From Bordetella bronchialis (GTDB lineage: Bacteria; Pseudomonadota; Gammaproteobacteria; Burkholderiales; Burkholderiaceae_B), in the NCBI RefSeq assembly GCF_001676705.1, contig NZ_CP016170.1, positions 1,364,001 to 1,428,000 of the forward strand: a stretch of 64,000 nt of DNA, in the 5' to 3' direction. A model generated the notes under the pieces. The model saw nothing but the letters and a program-made list of their open reading frames with translations, had not been told where the DNA came from and ran no database searches. Numbering within the stretch: the first letter of the stretch is position 1; every line of letters starts with the position of its first letter. The position numbers were made by a program, and so were the translations under genes. Shown here piece after piece: positions 49,939 through 59,196 of the stretch.

Positions 49939-50973
49939 ATGCGTGTGTTCAAGCAGATCTCCCTGGGCATTGCCCTGAGCGCTGCGGTTTTTGCCGTGCA
50001 AGCCGCCGACATCACCGGTGCCGGCGCCTCGTTCCCCTATCCGGTCTATGCCAAGTGGGCCTCGGATTACAAGGCGGCGACGGGTACCGCGGTCAATTAC
50101 CAATCCATCGGCTCGGGCGGTGGCCAGCAGCAGATCATCGCCAAGACGGTGGACTTCGGCGCCTCGGATGATCCCATGGGCGGCGCGGACCTGGACAAGA
50201 ACGGCCTGCTGCAGTTCCCCGCCGTGATCGGCGGCACCGTCGCCGTGGTCAATATCGACGGCATCAAGGCCGGCGAACTGAAGCTGTCCGGCCCGGTGCT
50301 GGCCGACATCTTCCTGGGCAAGATCAAGAAGTGGGACGACGCCCAGATCAAGGCCATGAACCCCGACCTGAAGCTGCCGTCGGCCGACATTATCGTGGTC
50401 CACCGTTCCGACGGCTCGGGCACCACCTTCGGCTGGACCAACTACCTGTCCAAGGTTTCCGCCGAGTGGAAATCCAAGGTCGGCGAAGGCAAGGCCGTGA
50501 AGTGGCCCGTGGGCCAGGGCGGCAAGGGCAACGAAGGCGTTTCCGCCTACGTCGGCCAGCTGAAGAACTCCATCGGCTACGTCGAATACGCCTACGCCAA
50601 GCAGAACAAGCTGGCCTGGACGCAGTTGAAGAACGAAGCCGGCAAGTTCGTGCAGCCCGAGCAGACCGCCTTCGCCGCCGCCGCCGCCAACGCCGATTGG
50701 AAGAGCGCCCCCGGCATGGGCGTGGTCCTGACCAACGAGCCCGGCGAAAAGTCCTGGCCCGTGACCTCGGCCACCTTCATCCTGGTGCACAAGGTGCAGG
50801 ACAAGCCGGCCCAGGGCGAGGCCGTGCTGAAGTTCTTCGACTGGGCCTTCAAGAACGGCCAGCAGTCCGCCGCCGCGCTGGACTACGTGCCCCTGCCCGA
50901 CGCCGTGACGACCCAGATCCGCGCCTCCTGGAGCGAGATCAAATCCGCCGACGGCAAGGCTGTCTGGAAGTAA
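49939..50973 (+). CDS. pstS: Phosphate ABC transporter substrate-binding protein PstS
   Basis: High-affinity periplasmic phosphate receptor, 344 aa. The signal peptide is MRVFKQISLGIALSAAVFAVQA with mature DITGAGASFPYPVYAKWA. Phosphate-binding segments include GAGASFPYP, QSIGSGGGQQQI, DFGASDDPM and VVHRSDGSGTTFGWTNYLSKV. Normal in length. The following pstC is separated by a strong stem-loop that may give PstS higher expression than the membrane subunits. Confidence 0.97.
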   Translation: MRVFKQISLGIALSAAVFAVQAADITGAGASFPYPVYAKWASDYKAATGTAVNYQSIGSGGGQQQIIAKTVDFGASDDPMGGADLDKNGLLQFPAVIGGTVAVVNIDGIKAGELKLSGPVLADIFLGKIKKWDDAQIKAMNPDLKLPSADIIVVHRSDGSGTTFGWTNYLSKVSAEWKSKVGEGKAVKWPVGQGGKGNEGVSAYVGQLKNSIGYVEYAYAKQNKLAWTQLKNEAGKFVQPEQTAFAAAAANADWKSAPGMGVVLTNEPGEKSWPVTSATFILVHKVQDKPAQGEAVLKFFDWAFKNGQQSAAALDYVPLPDAVTTQIRASWSEIKSADGKAVWK

Positions 50974-50986
50974 AAGCCGTCCCAGC

Positions 50987-51014
50987 AAGGTCCGGGCAAG
51001 GTCGCCCGGACCTT
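50987..51014 (+). promoter_or_regulatory. Intercistronic stem-loop between pstS and pstC
   Basis: AAGGTCCGGGC (50987-50997) and GCCCGGACCTT (51004-51014) form a perfect 11-bp stem with a 6-base loop, followed by TCTCTA. It resembles a partial terminator or an RNA-stabilising structure, commonly found after periplasmic receptor genes. Confidence 0.7.
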
Positions 51015-51039
51015 TCTCTACCCCAAGGAAAGCCCATCC

Positions 51040-52056
51040 ATGAGCGCGGTAGTGGATAATAAAGTGCCGATTCCGCATGACGCGGACGTTTCTGTCGTTC
51101 ACGGCACACCTTCCCCAATGAAGCAAAACAACAACGCGCTGATGGATGCGCTGTTCAAGAACCTGACGCGTGCATTCGCCTTCCTGGTTTTCAGCCTGCT
51201 GGCGGCGGTACTGATCTCGCTGATCTACGGCAGCCGGGAGACGCTGGCGGAGTACGGCCTGTCGTTCCTGTTCATCAACGACTGGGACCCGGTCAAGCGC
51301 AGCTTCGGCGCCGTCGTGCCGATCTACGGCACGCTGGCCACCTCGGCCATCGCGCTGATCATCGCCGTGCCGGTCTCCTTCGGTATCGCCATCTTCCTGA
51401 CAGAGCTCTCGCCCACCTGGCTGCGCCGCCCCTTGGGCACGGCCATCGAGATGCTGGCCGCCATCCCGTCCATCATCTACGGCATGTGGGGCCTGTTCGT
51501 CTTCGTGCCGGTGTTCCAGCAGTATGTGCAGCCGACGCTGATCGAGGTGCTGGGCAATATCCCGCTGATCGGCGGCTGGTTCGCCGGCCCGCCGTTCGGC
51601 ATCGGCATATTCACCGCGGGGTTGATCCTGTCCATCATGATCATTCCCTTCATTACGGCGGTGATGCGCGACGTCTTCGAGCTGGTGCCGCCCATGCTCA
51701 AGGAGTCCGCCTACGGCCTGGGCAGCACCACCTGGGAAGTGATGTGGAAGGTGGTATTGCCCTTCACCAAGTCGGGCGTCATCGGCGGCATCATGCTGGG
51801 GCTGGGACGGGCGCTGGGCGAGACCATGGCGGTCACCTTCGTCATCGGCAATTCCTTCTCGCTGAGCGGTTCGCTGTTCTCTCCCGGCAACTCCATCGCT
51901 TCCGCGCTGGCCAACGAGTTCAACGAAGCAGGCGGATTGCAGAAGTCCGCGCTGCTGGAACTGGGCCTGGTGCTGTTCATCATCACCACCATCGTCCTTG
52001 CGCTGTCCAAGCTGCTGCTGGCCCGGCTGGCGCTGCAGGAAGGCAAGAAAAACTGA
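51040..52056 (+). CDS. pstC: Phosphate ABC transporter permease PstC
   Basis: A 338-aa inner-membrane permease. An N-terminal cytoplasmic extension of about 40 residues precedes the first helix ([20 protein letters not shown]). Family sequence includes [35 protein letters not shown] and the cytoplasmic coupling loop [31 protein letters not shown], followed by [16 protein letters not shown]. Paired with pstA 17 bases downstream. Confidence 0.95.
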   Translation: MSAVVDNKVPIPHDADVSVVHGTPSPMKQNNNALMDALFKNLTRAFAFLVFSLLAAVLISLIYGSRETLAEYGLSFLFINDWDPVKRSFGAVVPIYGTLATSAIALIIAVPVSFGIAIFLTELSPTWLRRPLGTAIEMLAAIPSIIYGMWGLFVFVPVFQQYVQPTLIEVLGNIPLIGGWFAGPPFGIGIFTAGLILSIMIIPFITAVMRDVFELVPPMLKESAYGLGSTTWEVMWKVVLPFTKSGVIGGIMLGLGRALGETMAVTFVIGNSFSLSGSLFSPGNSIASALANEFNEAGGLQKSALLELGLVLFIITTIVLALSKLLLARLALQEGKKN

Positions 52057-52073
52057 GGCGTCGGAAAATCGTC

Positions 52074-52931
52074 ATGGCCGTATCCGTCATCAATATGCAG
52101 AACGCCACCTACCGGCGCCGCAGTGTCGTCAACAAGGTCATGCTGACCCTGTCCATGGCGGCCCTGGTATTCGGCCTGTTCTGGCTGTTCTGGATCATCG
52201 TTACCCTGGTGCTGAAGGGCGGCGCGGCGATCTCGCTGGCGCTGTTCACCGAAATCACGCCGCCGCCCGGGCAGGCGGGCGGCCTGATCAACGCCATCGC
52301 CGGCAGCCTGCTGATGGTCGGCGTCGGCACGCTGATCGGCACGCCGGTGGGCATCCTGGCCGGCACCTACCTGGCCGAATATGGCCGCACGGGCTGGCTG
52401 GCGCCCGCCACGCGCTTCCTGAACGACGTGCTGCTGTCGGCGCCTTCCATCATCATCGGCCTGTTCATCTACGCCGTGTACGTGGCGCAGGTCGGCCACT
52501 ATTCCGGCTGGGCCGGTTCGCTGGCCCTGGCGATCCTGGTGGTGCCGGTGGTGGTACGCACCACCGACAATATGCTGCTGCTGGTGCCCAATGGCTTGCG
52601 CGAGGCCACCGCCGCGCTGGGCTGCCCCAAGTGGCGCATGATCACCATGGTCTGCTATCGCGCCGCGCGCTCGGGCATCATGACCGGCGTGCTGCTGGCC
52701 ATCGCCCGTATCTCGGGCGAAACGGCGCCGCTGCTGTTCACGGCGCTGTCCAACCAATTCATGTCCCTGAACATGAACGCGCCCATGGCCAACCTGCCCG
52801 TGGTGATCTACCAGTTCGCGGCCAGCCCGTTCAAGGAATGGAACAACCTGGCCTGGGCCGGTGCCGGCCTGATCACGCTGGTCGTCCTGGCGATCAACAT
52901 CGTCGCCCGCAACATGTTCCGCAAGTCCTGA
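52074..52931 (+). CDS. pstA: Phosphate ABC transporter permease PstA
   Basis: The second permease subunit, 285 aa. Helices begin [56 protein letters not shown] and the loop [51 protein letters not shown] are typical of PstA. The start ATG at 52074 matches the family N-terminus; the longer open frame overlaps pstC and is antisense-free but unsupported. Confidence 0.95.
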   Translation: MAVSVINMQNATYRRRSVVNKVMLTLSMAALVFGLFWLFWIIVTLVLKGGAAISLALFTEITPPPGQAGGLINAIAGSLLMVGVGTLIGTPVGILAGTYLAEYGRTGWLAPATRFLNDVLLSAPSIIIGLFIYAVYVAQVGHYSGWAGSLALAILVVPVVVRTTDNMLLLVPNGLREATAALGCPKWRMITMVCYRAARSGIMTGVLLAIARISGETAPLLFTALSNQFMSLNMNAPMANLPVVIYQFAASPFKEWNNLAWAGAGLITLVVLAINIVARNMFRKS

Positions 52932-52980
52932 CCCGACCGACCTGATACGCCGCTCGCGCCGCAGGCGCTGGGGAAACGAT

Positions 52981-53757
52981 ATGGAAAACACCGCACAAAC
53001 GCTCGCCTCGAAGATCGAGGTCAAGAACCTGAATTTCTACTACGGCAAGTTCCACGCCATCCGCAACGTGAACATGTCGATCCGGGAAAAGAAGGTCACC
53101 GCCTTCATCGGGCCCTCCGGCTGCGGCAAGTCCACGCTGCTGCGTACCTTCAACCGCATGTTCGAGCTGTACCCGGGACAGCGCGCGGAAGGCGAAATCC
53201 TGCTGGACGGCGAGAACCTGCTGACCACCAGGACGGATATCTCGCTGATCCGCGCCAAGGTCGGCATGGTCTTCCAGAAGCCCACGCCTTTTCCCATGAG
53301 CATCTACGACAACATCGCCTTCGGCGTGCGCCTGTTCGAGCGCCTGAGCAAGGGCGAAATGGACGAACGCGTGGAATGGGCGCTGACCAAGGCCGCGCTG
53401 TGGAACGAAGTCAAGGACAAGATCCATCAGAGCGGCAACAGCTTGTCCGGCGGCCAGCAGCAGCGCCTGTGCATCGCGCGCGGCGTGGCGATCAAGCCGG
53501 AAGTCCTGCTGCTGGACGAGCCCTGCTCGGCGCTGGATCCGATTTCCACCGCGAAGATCGAAGAGCTGATCGCCGAACTCAAGAACGAGTACACCGTGGT
53601 CATCGTCACGCACAACATGCAGCAGGCGGCGCGCTGCTCGGACTACACGGCCTATATGTACCTGGGCGAACTGATGGAATTCGGCGAAACCGACCAGATC
53701 TTCGTGAAGCCCAAGCGCAAGGAAACCGAAGACTACATCACCGGCCGCTTCGGCTGA
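52981..53757 (+). CDS. pstB: Phosphate ABC transporter ATP-binding protein PstB
   Basis: The 258-aa ATPase of the importer: [22 protein letters not shown], Walker [20 protein letters not shown]-loop [15 protein letters not shown], signature [14 protein letters not shown], Walker [14 protein letters not shown] and His in [15 protein letters not shown]. The last gene of pstSCAB here: no phoU follows, and the next gene converges with a 4-base gap. Confidence 0.97.
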   Translation: MENTAQTLASKIEVKNLNFYYGKFHAIRNVNMSIREKKVTAFIGPSGCGKSTLLRTFNRMFELYPGQRAEGEILLDGENLLTTRTDISLIRAKVGMVFQKPTPFPMSIYDNIAFGVRLFERLSKGEMDERVEWALTKAALWNEVKDKIHQSGNSLSGGQQQRLCIARGVAIKPEVLLLDEPCSALDPISTAKIEELIAELKNEYTVVIVTHNMQQAARCSDYTAYMYLGELMEFGETDQIFVKPKRKETEDYITGRFG

Positions 53758-53761
53758 CGGC

Positions 53762-54478
53762 CTAGCGCTGCAGGCCCAGCCGGTACTGGAAGCGGTCGCC
53801 GGGGTGCGTGCTGATGGTGATCTGGCATACGCGCCCCGAGCTGTCCTTGTAATGGCGGGTGATTTCCAGGGCCGCGTCGTCCGGCGCGCAGCCCAGGACT
53901 TGCGACAGGCGCGCGTCCATCTTCACGGCGCGCATGGTTTGGGTGATGTCCACGATCACTACGCCGCACGTGGCCTGGATCAGGTCGCAGATCAGGCCTT
54001 TTTCCTGCCTGACGTGGCGGCGGATACGCTGGCCGATGGACGGCTCCAGGTAGACCTCCGTCCAGCAGATCGCGGGACCGTCGCCGGGTTCGGTGCGTAG
54101 CATCTTTACGTTCAGCCAGCGTTGGCCGGGCCGGCAGTCCAGGCGGGCGGCCAGTGTGTCGTCGGCGACGATTTCCTCTATGTGCCGGACGTGCCGCTCG
54201 GTTTCCGCGGCATATTGCACCAGGTCTTCCACGGTGGCGACAGAGCGCGCATAGCGCGCGGCCGGCGCCACGGCTTCCACGCGGGTGCCCGAGCGGCGCC
54301 GCCGTGAAATCAAACCCAGTCCTTCGACGATATCCAGCGCAGCGCGCACCGTGGCGCGGCTGACGCCATGCTGTTGCGCCATATCGACCTCGCTGGGCAA
54401 GCGGTCGCCGACCGCCATCCGGCCGGCGCCGATCTCCTTCACGATGGTCTCGGCAAGTTCCGCGTAGCGCGTGGTCAT
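53762..54478 (-). CDS. GntR family transcriptional regulator (HutC/UTRA type)
   Basis: A 238-aa regulator with an N-terminal winged helix-turn-helix (GDRLPSEVDMAQQHGVSRATVRAALDIVEGLGLISRRRRSGTRV) and a C-terminal UTRA ligand domain ending in the DGRFQYRL-like HPGDRFQYRLGLQR. It is divergent from a Bug receptor and a TarD-like dehydratase, and the promoter between them carries a cluster of CGTAC repeats, so it most likely represses that operon until its substrate binds. The ligand may be D-tartrate or a related hydroxy-acid; this is inference from context. Confidence 0.9.
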   Translation of the reverse strand: MTTRYAELAETIVKEIGAGRMAVGDRLPSEVDMAQQHGVSRATVRAALDIVEGLGLISRRRRSGTRVEAVAPAARYARSVATVEDLVQYAAETERHVRHIEEIVADDTLAARLDCRPGQRWLNVKMLRTEPGDGPAICWTEVYLEPSIGQRIRRHVRQEKGLICDLIQATCGVVIVDITQTMRAVKMDARLSQVLGCAPDDAALEITRHYKDSSGRVCQITISTHPGDRFQYRLGLQR

Positions 54479-54514
54479 TGCTTTTTTCCGTCACGGCATG
54501 GGCCGGGATTGTAC

Positions 54515-54544
54515 TTGACATGCGTCGCCGGCCCTTCGTACTAT
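54515..54544 (+). promoter_or_regulatory. Sigma-70 promoter of the Bug-tarD operon
   Basis: A perfect TTGACA at 54515-54520 and TACTAT at 54539-54544 are separated by 18 bases. The -10 region overlaps the first of the CGTAC repeats, so a bound repressor would block polymerase. Confidence 0.6.
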
Positions 54545-54575
54545 TGGTTCGTACCATTCAATGGTACGTACTATT
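54537..54575. promoter_or_regulatory. Operator cluster: CGTACCATT palindrome and three CGTACYATT repeats
   Basis: CGTACCATT-C-AATGGTACG at 54550-54568 is a perfect palindrome with 9-base arms. CGTACTATT also occurs at 54537-54545 and 54567-54575 in direct orientation, flanking it. The cluster lies over the -10 and early transcribed region of the Bug-tarD promoter and between it and the divergent GntR gene, the place expected for a GntR operator. Confidence 0.7.
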
Positions 54576-54702
54576 CTACAGGTCCGTGAGGGCCTTTCCG
54601 GCAGGGTCCCGCGCGGGCGCGCCAGGCGCGTGCGCGGCAGGGTGCCCAACGCAAACCAATGAGGAACGGGCCGTTCGTCGTGCCCGGCATCCGGAGGACG
54701 AC

Positions 54703-55665
54703 ATGTTCAAGCACATCCTGGGCGCGGCCGCCCTGTCGCTGGCGGCCCTGGGCAGCGCCGGCGCGGCGCAATATCCCGACAAGCCCATACGCCTTATCGT
54801 GCCCTTTCCCGCGGGCCAATCCGGCGACCTGATCGGCCGGGTGTTCGCCGAGCAGATCACCCGGCGGCTGGGGCAATCCGTGGTGGTCGAGAACCGTCCC
54901 GGCGCGGGCGGCACGCTGGGTACCGACGTGGCGGCTCGCGCGCCGGCCGACGGCTATACGCTGGTGCTGGTCAGCAACGGTCCTTACGCCATCGCACCGG
55001 CCCTTTATCCCAAGCTGAGCTACCGGCCCGGCAAGGATCTGCGAGGCGTGGCCTTGCTGGGCACCTCGCCACAGGTATTCGCCGCGAACCCGCAGGCGGG
55101 TTTCGGCGATATCAAGCAACTGGTTGCGCTGGCCAGGCAAAAAAGCCTGACCTTCGGCTCGTCGGGCAATGGCTCCACGCAGCACCTGACCATGGAGTAT
55201 TTCGAAAAGACGGCCGACATCCAACTGATGCACGTGCCGTTCCGCGGCAGCGCGGATGCGCAGACGCAGGTCTTGGGCGGGCAGATCCCCATGCTGGTCG
55301 ACTCCGTGCCGGCATCCCTGGCGCAGATCAAGGCGGGCCGGCTGAAGGCCATCGCGGTGACCTCTCTGCAGCGTTCGGAATTCCTGCCCGACGTGCCGAC
55401 GGTGGCCGAACAGGGCTATCCCGGGTTCGAATCCATAGGCTGGTTCGGACTGGCCGCGCCCGCCGGCACGCCGCCGGAGGCCATCGATACGCTGAACGAG
55501 GCCGTCAAGGCGGCCTTGGGCGACGCCGCGGTAAGGGACAAGCTGGCGACGATGGCGGTGACGCCCGCGCCGCGCCAGGATCCCGCCCGCTTCGACGCAT
55601 TCCTGTCCGGCGAAATCGCCAAATGGGGCAAGATCGTCAAGGAATCGGGCGCCACCATCGACTAG
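54703..55665 (+). CDS. Bug/TctC family receptor in a putative D-tartrate operon
   Basis: A 320-aa periplasmic receptor. Signal peptide MFKHILGAAALSLAALGSAGA, mature start AQYPDKPIRLIVPFPAGQSGDLIGRVFAEQI, then GAGGTLGTDVAARAPADGYTLVLVSNG and FLPDVPTVAEQGYPGFESIGWFGLAAPAGTP. The start ATG at 54703 follows GGAGGACGAC. It is 17 bases upstream of the dehydratase gene, so the two form an operon under the GntR operator. No TctA/TctB permease genes are present in the window. Confidence 0.9.
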   Translation: MFKHILGAAALSLAALGSAGAAQYPDKPIRLIVPFPAGQSGDLIGRVFAEQITRRLGQSVVVENRPGAGGTLGTDVAARAPADGYTLVLVSNGPYAIAPALYPKLSYRPGKDLRGVALLGTSPQVFAANPQAGFGDIKQLVALARQKSLTFGSSGNGSTQHLTMEYFEKTADIQLMHVPFRGSADAQTQVLGGQIPMLVDSVPASLAQIKAGRLKAIAVTSLQRSEFLPDVPTVAEQGYPGFESIGWFGLAAPAGTPPEAIDTLNEAVKAALGDAAVRDKLATMAVTPAPRQDPARFDAFLSGEIAKWGKIVKESGATID

Positions 55666-55681
55666 CAGGAAGCCAATCATC

Positions 55682-56848
55682 ATGCGCATCACCGCCATCA
55701 AGGAAATCACCGTCCCGCTCGCCGGCAATATCGCCAACGCGCTGGTCAACTTCTCACAGCACACCGTGTCGCTGGTTGCCGTGGAAACGGACATCGTCCG
55801 CAACGGCCGCGCCGTCGTCGGCTACGCCTTCGATTCCATCGGCAGATTCGCGCAGGGCGGCATCCTGCGCGATCGCGTCATTCCGCGCGTGCTGGCGGCG
55901 GATCCGGCGTCGCTGCTGGACGAAAGCGGCAGCGCCTTCGATCCGGCGAAAGTGGCGGCCGTCGCCATGCGCAATGAAAAACCCGGCGGGCACGGCGACC
56001 GCGCTTGCGCGGTGGCCGCCGTGGAACTGGCCATCTGGGACCTGAACGCCAAGCTGGCCGACGAGCCCGCGCACGTCACCATCGCCCGCCGGTTCAAGCG
56101 CCAGGGTGCCCGCGCCGACGTCGACGTCTACGCGGCCGGCGGCTACTACTATCCTGCCGGCAGCGGCCATACCCTGCGGGCCGAACTCCTGTCCTATCGC
56201 GAGCAGGGTTTCGACGCGTACAAGATCAAGATCGGTGGCGCGTCCCTGGACGCGGACCTGGCGCGCATCGAAGAAGCGCTTGCCATCGCGGGAGATGGCA
56301 AGCGCCTGTCCGTGGATGCCAACGGCCGCTTCGACCTGCCTGCCGCGCTGCGCTATGCGGAGGCCATCGCCCCCTACGGCCTGCGCTGGTACGAAGAGCC
56401 GGGCGATCCGCTGGACTACGCCCTGAACCGCGAGCTGTCGCAGGCCTATGGCGGCGCGCTGGCCACCGGGGAGAACCTGTTTTCGATCCGCGAGGTCGTG
56501 AATCTGCTGGACTACGGCGGCCCGCGCAGTGGCAAGGACATCTTCCAGATGGATGCGGGGCTGTGCTATGGATTGACCGAGTACGCCGCCATCCTCGACC
56601 TGCTGGAATCGCGCGGCCATAGCCGCCGCCAGGCGTATCCCCATGGCGGGCACTTGATCAATCTGCACATCGCCGTGGGACTGGAGCTGGGCGGCTGCGA
56701 GGCCTATCCCGGCGTGTTCCAGCCCTTTGGCGGCTATCCGCCGGGTTGCGGCCTGGCGCAAGGGCGGGTGCGTCCCACGTCCGCGCCGGGCTTCGGGCTG
56801 GAGGAAAAGGCCGAGCTCGCGCCCTGGATCGCGAAGCTGGCGGGGTAG
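55682..56848 (+). CDS. tarD: Mandelate racemase/muconate lactonising family enzyme, probable D-tartrate dehydratase
   Basis: A 388-aa enolase-superfamily enzyme. The acid/base Lys is expected in YKIKIGGASLD, the metal ligands in SVDANGRFDLPAA, RWYEEPGDPLDYAL and ATGENLFS, and the His in QAYPHGGHLINLHIA. The N-terminal VNFSQHTVSLVAVETD and late GYPPGCGLAQGRV also resemble the Bradyrhizobium D-tartrate dehydratase TarD. The reaction would be loss of water from D-tartrate to give oxaloacetate. Confidence in the exact substrate is moderate, as the superfamily is promiscuous. Confidence 0.82.
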   Translation: MRITAIKEITVPLAGNIANALVNFSQHTVSLVAVETDIVRNGRAVVGYAFDSIGRFAQGGILRDRVIPRVLAADPASLLDESGSAFDPAKVAAVAMRNEKPGGHGDRACAVAAVELAIWDLNAKLADEPAHVTIARRFKRQGARADVDVYAAGGYYYPAGSGHTLRAELLSYREQGFDAYKIKIGGASLDADLARIEEALAIAGDGKRLSVDANGRFDLPAALRYAEAIAPYGLRWYEEPGDPLDYALNRELSQAYGGALATGENLFSIREVVNLLDYGGPRSGKDIFQMDAGLCYGLTEYAAILDLLESRGHSRRQAYPHGGHLINLHIAVGLELGGCEAYPGVFQPFGGYPPGCGLAQGRVRPTSAPGFGLEEKAELAPWIAKLAG

Positions 56849-56951
56849 CTCGACATCACCGGCCGGCGGTCGCCGATCCCCGGCCGCCGCCATGTCCGGT
56901 GGTCGCCGGCGCGGGTGCCCGAAGCGCTTGGCCGGGCGCCCAGCGCCGCCG

Positions 56952-56965
56952 TACCAGAATTGGTC
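56952..56965. promoter_or_regulatory. Palindrome upstream of the XRE regulator, candidate operator
   Basis: TACCAGAATTGGTC lies about 100 bases before the XRE gene and just before a TACAAT -10-like element (56974-56979). It matches TACCATATTTGGTA, found upstream of the class II aldolase gene, at 11 of 14 positions, including ACCA/TGGT arms. Confidence 0.45.
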
Positions 56966-57062
56966 CAGCGCTATACAATTTGCACACTGCGCGGCGGGGT
57001 GCCGTTACGGCGGGATGCCGCCGTAGCCCTCCGCGCGCCCACGGGGGACAGGAGTTTCGGGA

Positions 57063-58007
57063 ATGCGCTGGCGCTACGAAGACATAGGAAAACGGGTAAA
57101 AGCCTTTCGCATGGCGTCGGGCCTGAGCGCCGACGAGGTCGCGCAGAAGATCGGCATTTCACGGACGGCGCTGTACCGCGTCGAAAAAGGGGAGATCGCC
57201 AAGGTCGAAACCCTGGAACGCCTGTCCGAGCTGCTGGACGTGTCCATGCCCACCTTGCTGGGCGTGGGCATCGAGTACATGGCTTCCGCGGTCAGCTATT
57301 TCGAACGCACCCGCCAATTGGAGGAAAGCGCCGACCAGATCATCGTGCTGGCCGGGCCGGTGTCCTTTTTGCTGGCTTCGGACGAGTTCGATGGCAACCT
57401 GGAACAGGTGCTGCGCGAAAGCGTCCCGGAAGATGCGCCGCGCCGCAAGCGCACGATGCAGGATATCGACCTGATCATGGAGATCCTGCGCGAGCGCAAA
57501 CGCACCTATATGCGGCGGCGCCCCAGCATCGTCAATCTGATTTCCGCCGAGCAGATCGAACGCTTCCTGAACGGCGGCCTGCTGGGCCGCGCCGACGTGC
57601 CGGAGAAGGTGCTGCGCGCGCGCCACGAAGCGACCCGCGCCGAAATCGAACATCTGGCCGGCCTGATCGAAGCCGACAACCTGGGCGTGCAGATCGGCGT
57701 GGTGACGGACACCCTGCCTTTGAACGGCTTCCAGATTTTCCGCCAGGCCGAGCGCAGCACCTTGACGATCAGCCCCTTCCGCCTGGGTGCGCAGCCCAAT
57801 ATCCGCGTGGGCGTGGCGATGCTGACTTCGGCGCCGGAGGCGTTGAAGCTGCACGACCAGATCGTCAAGGATGCGTGGAAAACCGCGCTCAAGGGCGCGG
57901 CGGCCGTCCAGTATCTGCGCGGCCTGCTGGCCGCGGACGAGGCCGGACGCGAGAAGGGCGGGCGCGCCAAGGGGGCGGGCGGCGCGGCGCTGCGTTCGGG
58001 ATCTTGA
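57063..58007 (+). CDS. XRE family transcriptional regulator with large C-terminal domain
   Basis: A 314-aa regulator. The N-terminal Cro/C1 helix-turn-helix is VKAFRMASGLSADEVAQKIGISRTALYRVEKGEIAKVETLERLSELL-like, residues about 10-60. The C-terminal 240 residues have no domain I can name and may sense a ligand (VVTDTLPLNGFQIFRQAER, RVGVAMLTSAPEALKLHDQIV). The last 25 residues are Gly/Ala/Lys-rich. The ATG at 57063 follows AGGAG. It faces the class II aldolase gene, and both have a similar palindrome in their upstream regions. Confidence 0.82.
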   Translation: MRWRYEDIGKRVKAFRMASGLSADEVAQKIGISRTALYRVEKGEIAKVETLERLSELLDVSMPTLLGVGIEYMASAVSYFERTRQLEESADQIIVLAGPVSFLLASDEFDGNLEQVLRESVPEDAPRRKRTMQDIDLIMEILRERKRTYMRRRPSIVNLISAEQIERFLNGGLLGRADVPEKVLRARHEATRAEIEHLAGLIEADNLGVQIGVVTDTLPLNGFQIFRQAERSTLTISPFRLGAQPNIRVGVAMLTSAPEALKLHDQIVKDAWKTALKGAAAVQYLRGLLAADEAGREKGGRAKGAGGAALRSGS

Positions 58008-58070
58008 GGCGATAGGGATGCGCCGTGTCGACGGCGCTCGCACTGCCAGACAGGCTTCCGGACTGCAACC

Positions 58071-58793
58071 TCAGGCTTCCAGGCGCAATTGCGGCGCCAT
58101 CACCGCCAGCCAGTGGGACCAGCAGCGCAGGATGGGGTCGGGCCGCAGGGTGCCGGCCAGGTTCTGTTCCTGTTCGCTCAATGGCTGCACCGCGCCCAGG
58201 GCCGCGGCGCGGATCTGGTTGGCCGCATCGGCGCAGCCATGTACCGTGCGGAAGACGCATTCGTGCAAGGTGCGGCCGGCCACCGTCGCGCCGTGCCGCC
58301 GCATCAATACTGTCCACCAGGGTCCCAGCGCGCGCGCCAGGGAGTCGCCCTCGGCCTGCGTGACCACCAGCAGTCGCGTGTCGCCGAACTCGTCGCGGCT
58401 GTCCCAGTAAGGCACTTGCGCACCCATGGCCGCGCCGGTCTGGCAACTGGGTCGCAGCGGCGCGCCGGTTTGCGCGAAGGGCATGATCGCCGGTGAGTGA
58501 TGATGGCACACCGCGCCCACGTCCGGCCGGGCACGGTAGATCGCGCTATGAATGATGCGTTCCGAGAACAGGCCGGCCGCGGTGGGCTCGACCGGCTCGG
58601 CGTTCATGTCGTATTCGATGATGTCGTCCGGCGTCACCCGGCTGGGCGCGCCCGACACCGGCAGGAAAAACCGGTCGGGCCGGTCCGGATGCCGCGCGCT
58701 GACGTGGCCGAAGGCATCCATGGCCCCCTGGTCCACCAGCAGGCGGTGCGCCAGGGCCAGGTCGCGTTTCAGGGGCTTCAAATCGGTAGGCAT
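58071..58793 (-). CDS. Class II aldolase/adducin family protein
   Basis: A 240-aa zinc enzyme of the class II aldolase/adducin fold. Features are GHVSARHPDRPDRFFLP, the metal site in AVCHHHSPAIMPFAQTG, and LMRRHGATVAGRTLHECVFRTVHGCADAANQ with the third His ligand. Relatives include fuculose-phosphate aldolase and decarboxylases; the substrate is unknown. The start ATG at 58793 has a weak ribosome-binding site. Downstream is the convergent XRE gene; the upstream region (58794-59119, 326 bases) holds a palindrome and an AT-rich stretch but no gene. Confidence 0.82.
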   Translation of the reverse strand: MPTDLKPLKRDLALAHRLLVDQGAMDAFGHVSARHPDRPDRFFLPVSGAPSRVTPDDIIEYDMNAEPVEPTAAGLFSERIIHSAIYRARPDVGAVCHHHSPAIMPFAQTGAPLRPSCQTGAAMGAQVPYWDSRDEFGDTRLLVVTQAEGDSLARALGPWWTVLMRRHGATVAGRTLHECVFRTVHGCADAANQIRAAALGAVQPLSEQEQNLAGTLRPDPILRCWSHWLAVMAPQLRLEA

Positions 58794-58914
58794 GTTTCGA
58801 TCCGGGGTGCGCGCCCGGCGGGGTGGCGTTGGCAGGGCTGGTGCCCGGAGCGTTGCCGCGGGCAGGCGTGGCCGCGGCAGGCCGTGGCGCACGCAATGAT
58901 GGAAAATGACAAAG

Positions 58915-58928
58915 TACCATATTTGGTA
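58915..58928. promoter_or_regulatory. Palindrome upstream of the class II aldolase gene
   Basis: TACCA-TATT-TGGTA is a perfect 5-bp inverted repeat with a 4-base spacer in an AT-rich patch about 120 bases before the aldolase start. It resembles the site at 56952-56965 in front of the XRE gene. Confidence 0.5.
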
Positions 58929-59119
58929 TTTATTCCGTATTTAGTACAAACCCTGGGCGCGGTGCGGCAAGCGACGCGCGCGGCGCGCGATCAACGCGCG
59001 GCATGGAGACGGCCTCGATCGTCCATTCAACGACCGTGGGGTCGTACTGCCGGGTACGCGGATGGGGTGCGGAAAGTCTCGGGTACAATGCAGGCCCGTT
59101 CGGGAATCCGGACGGCCGT

Positions 59120-59196
59120 CGGGGCGTAGCGCAGCCTGGTAGCGCATCTGCTTTGGGAGCAGAGGGTCGCGAGTTCGAATCCCGCCGCCCCGACCA
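59120..59196 (+). tRNA. tRNA-Pro (TGG)
   Basis: A 77-nt cloverleaf with acceptor stem CGGGGCG/CGCCCCG, discriminator A and encoded CCA. The D-arm is GCGCAGCCTGGTAGCGC, the anticodon stem-loop CTGCTTTGGGAGCAG gives anticodon TGG, and the T-arm contains GAGTTCGAATCCCGC. A truncated toxin-antitoxin module lies 220 bases downstream. Confidence 0.96.
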
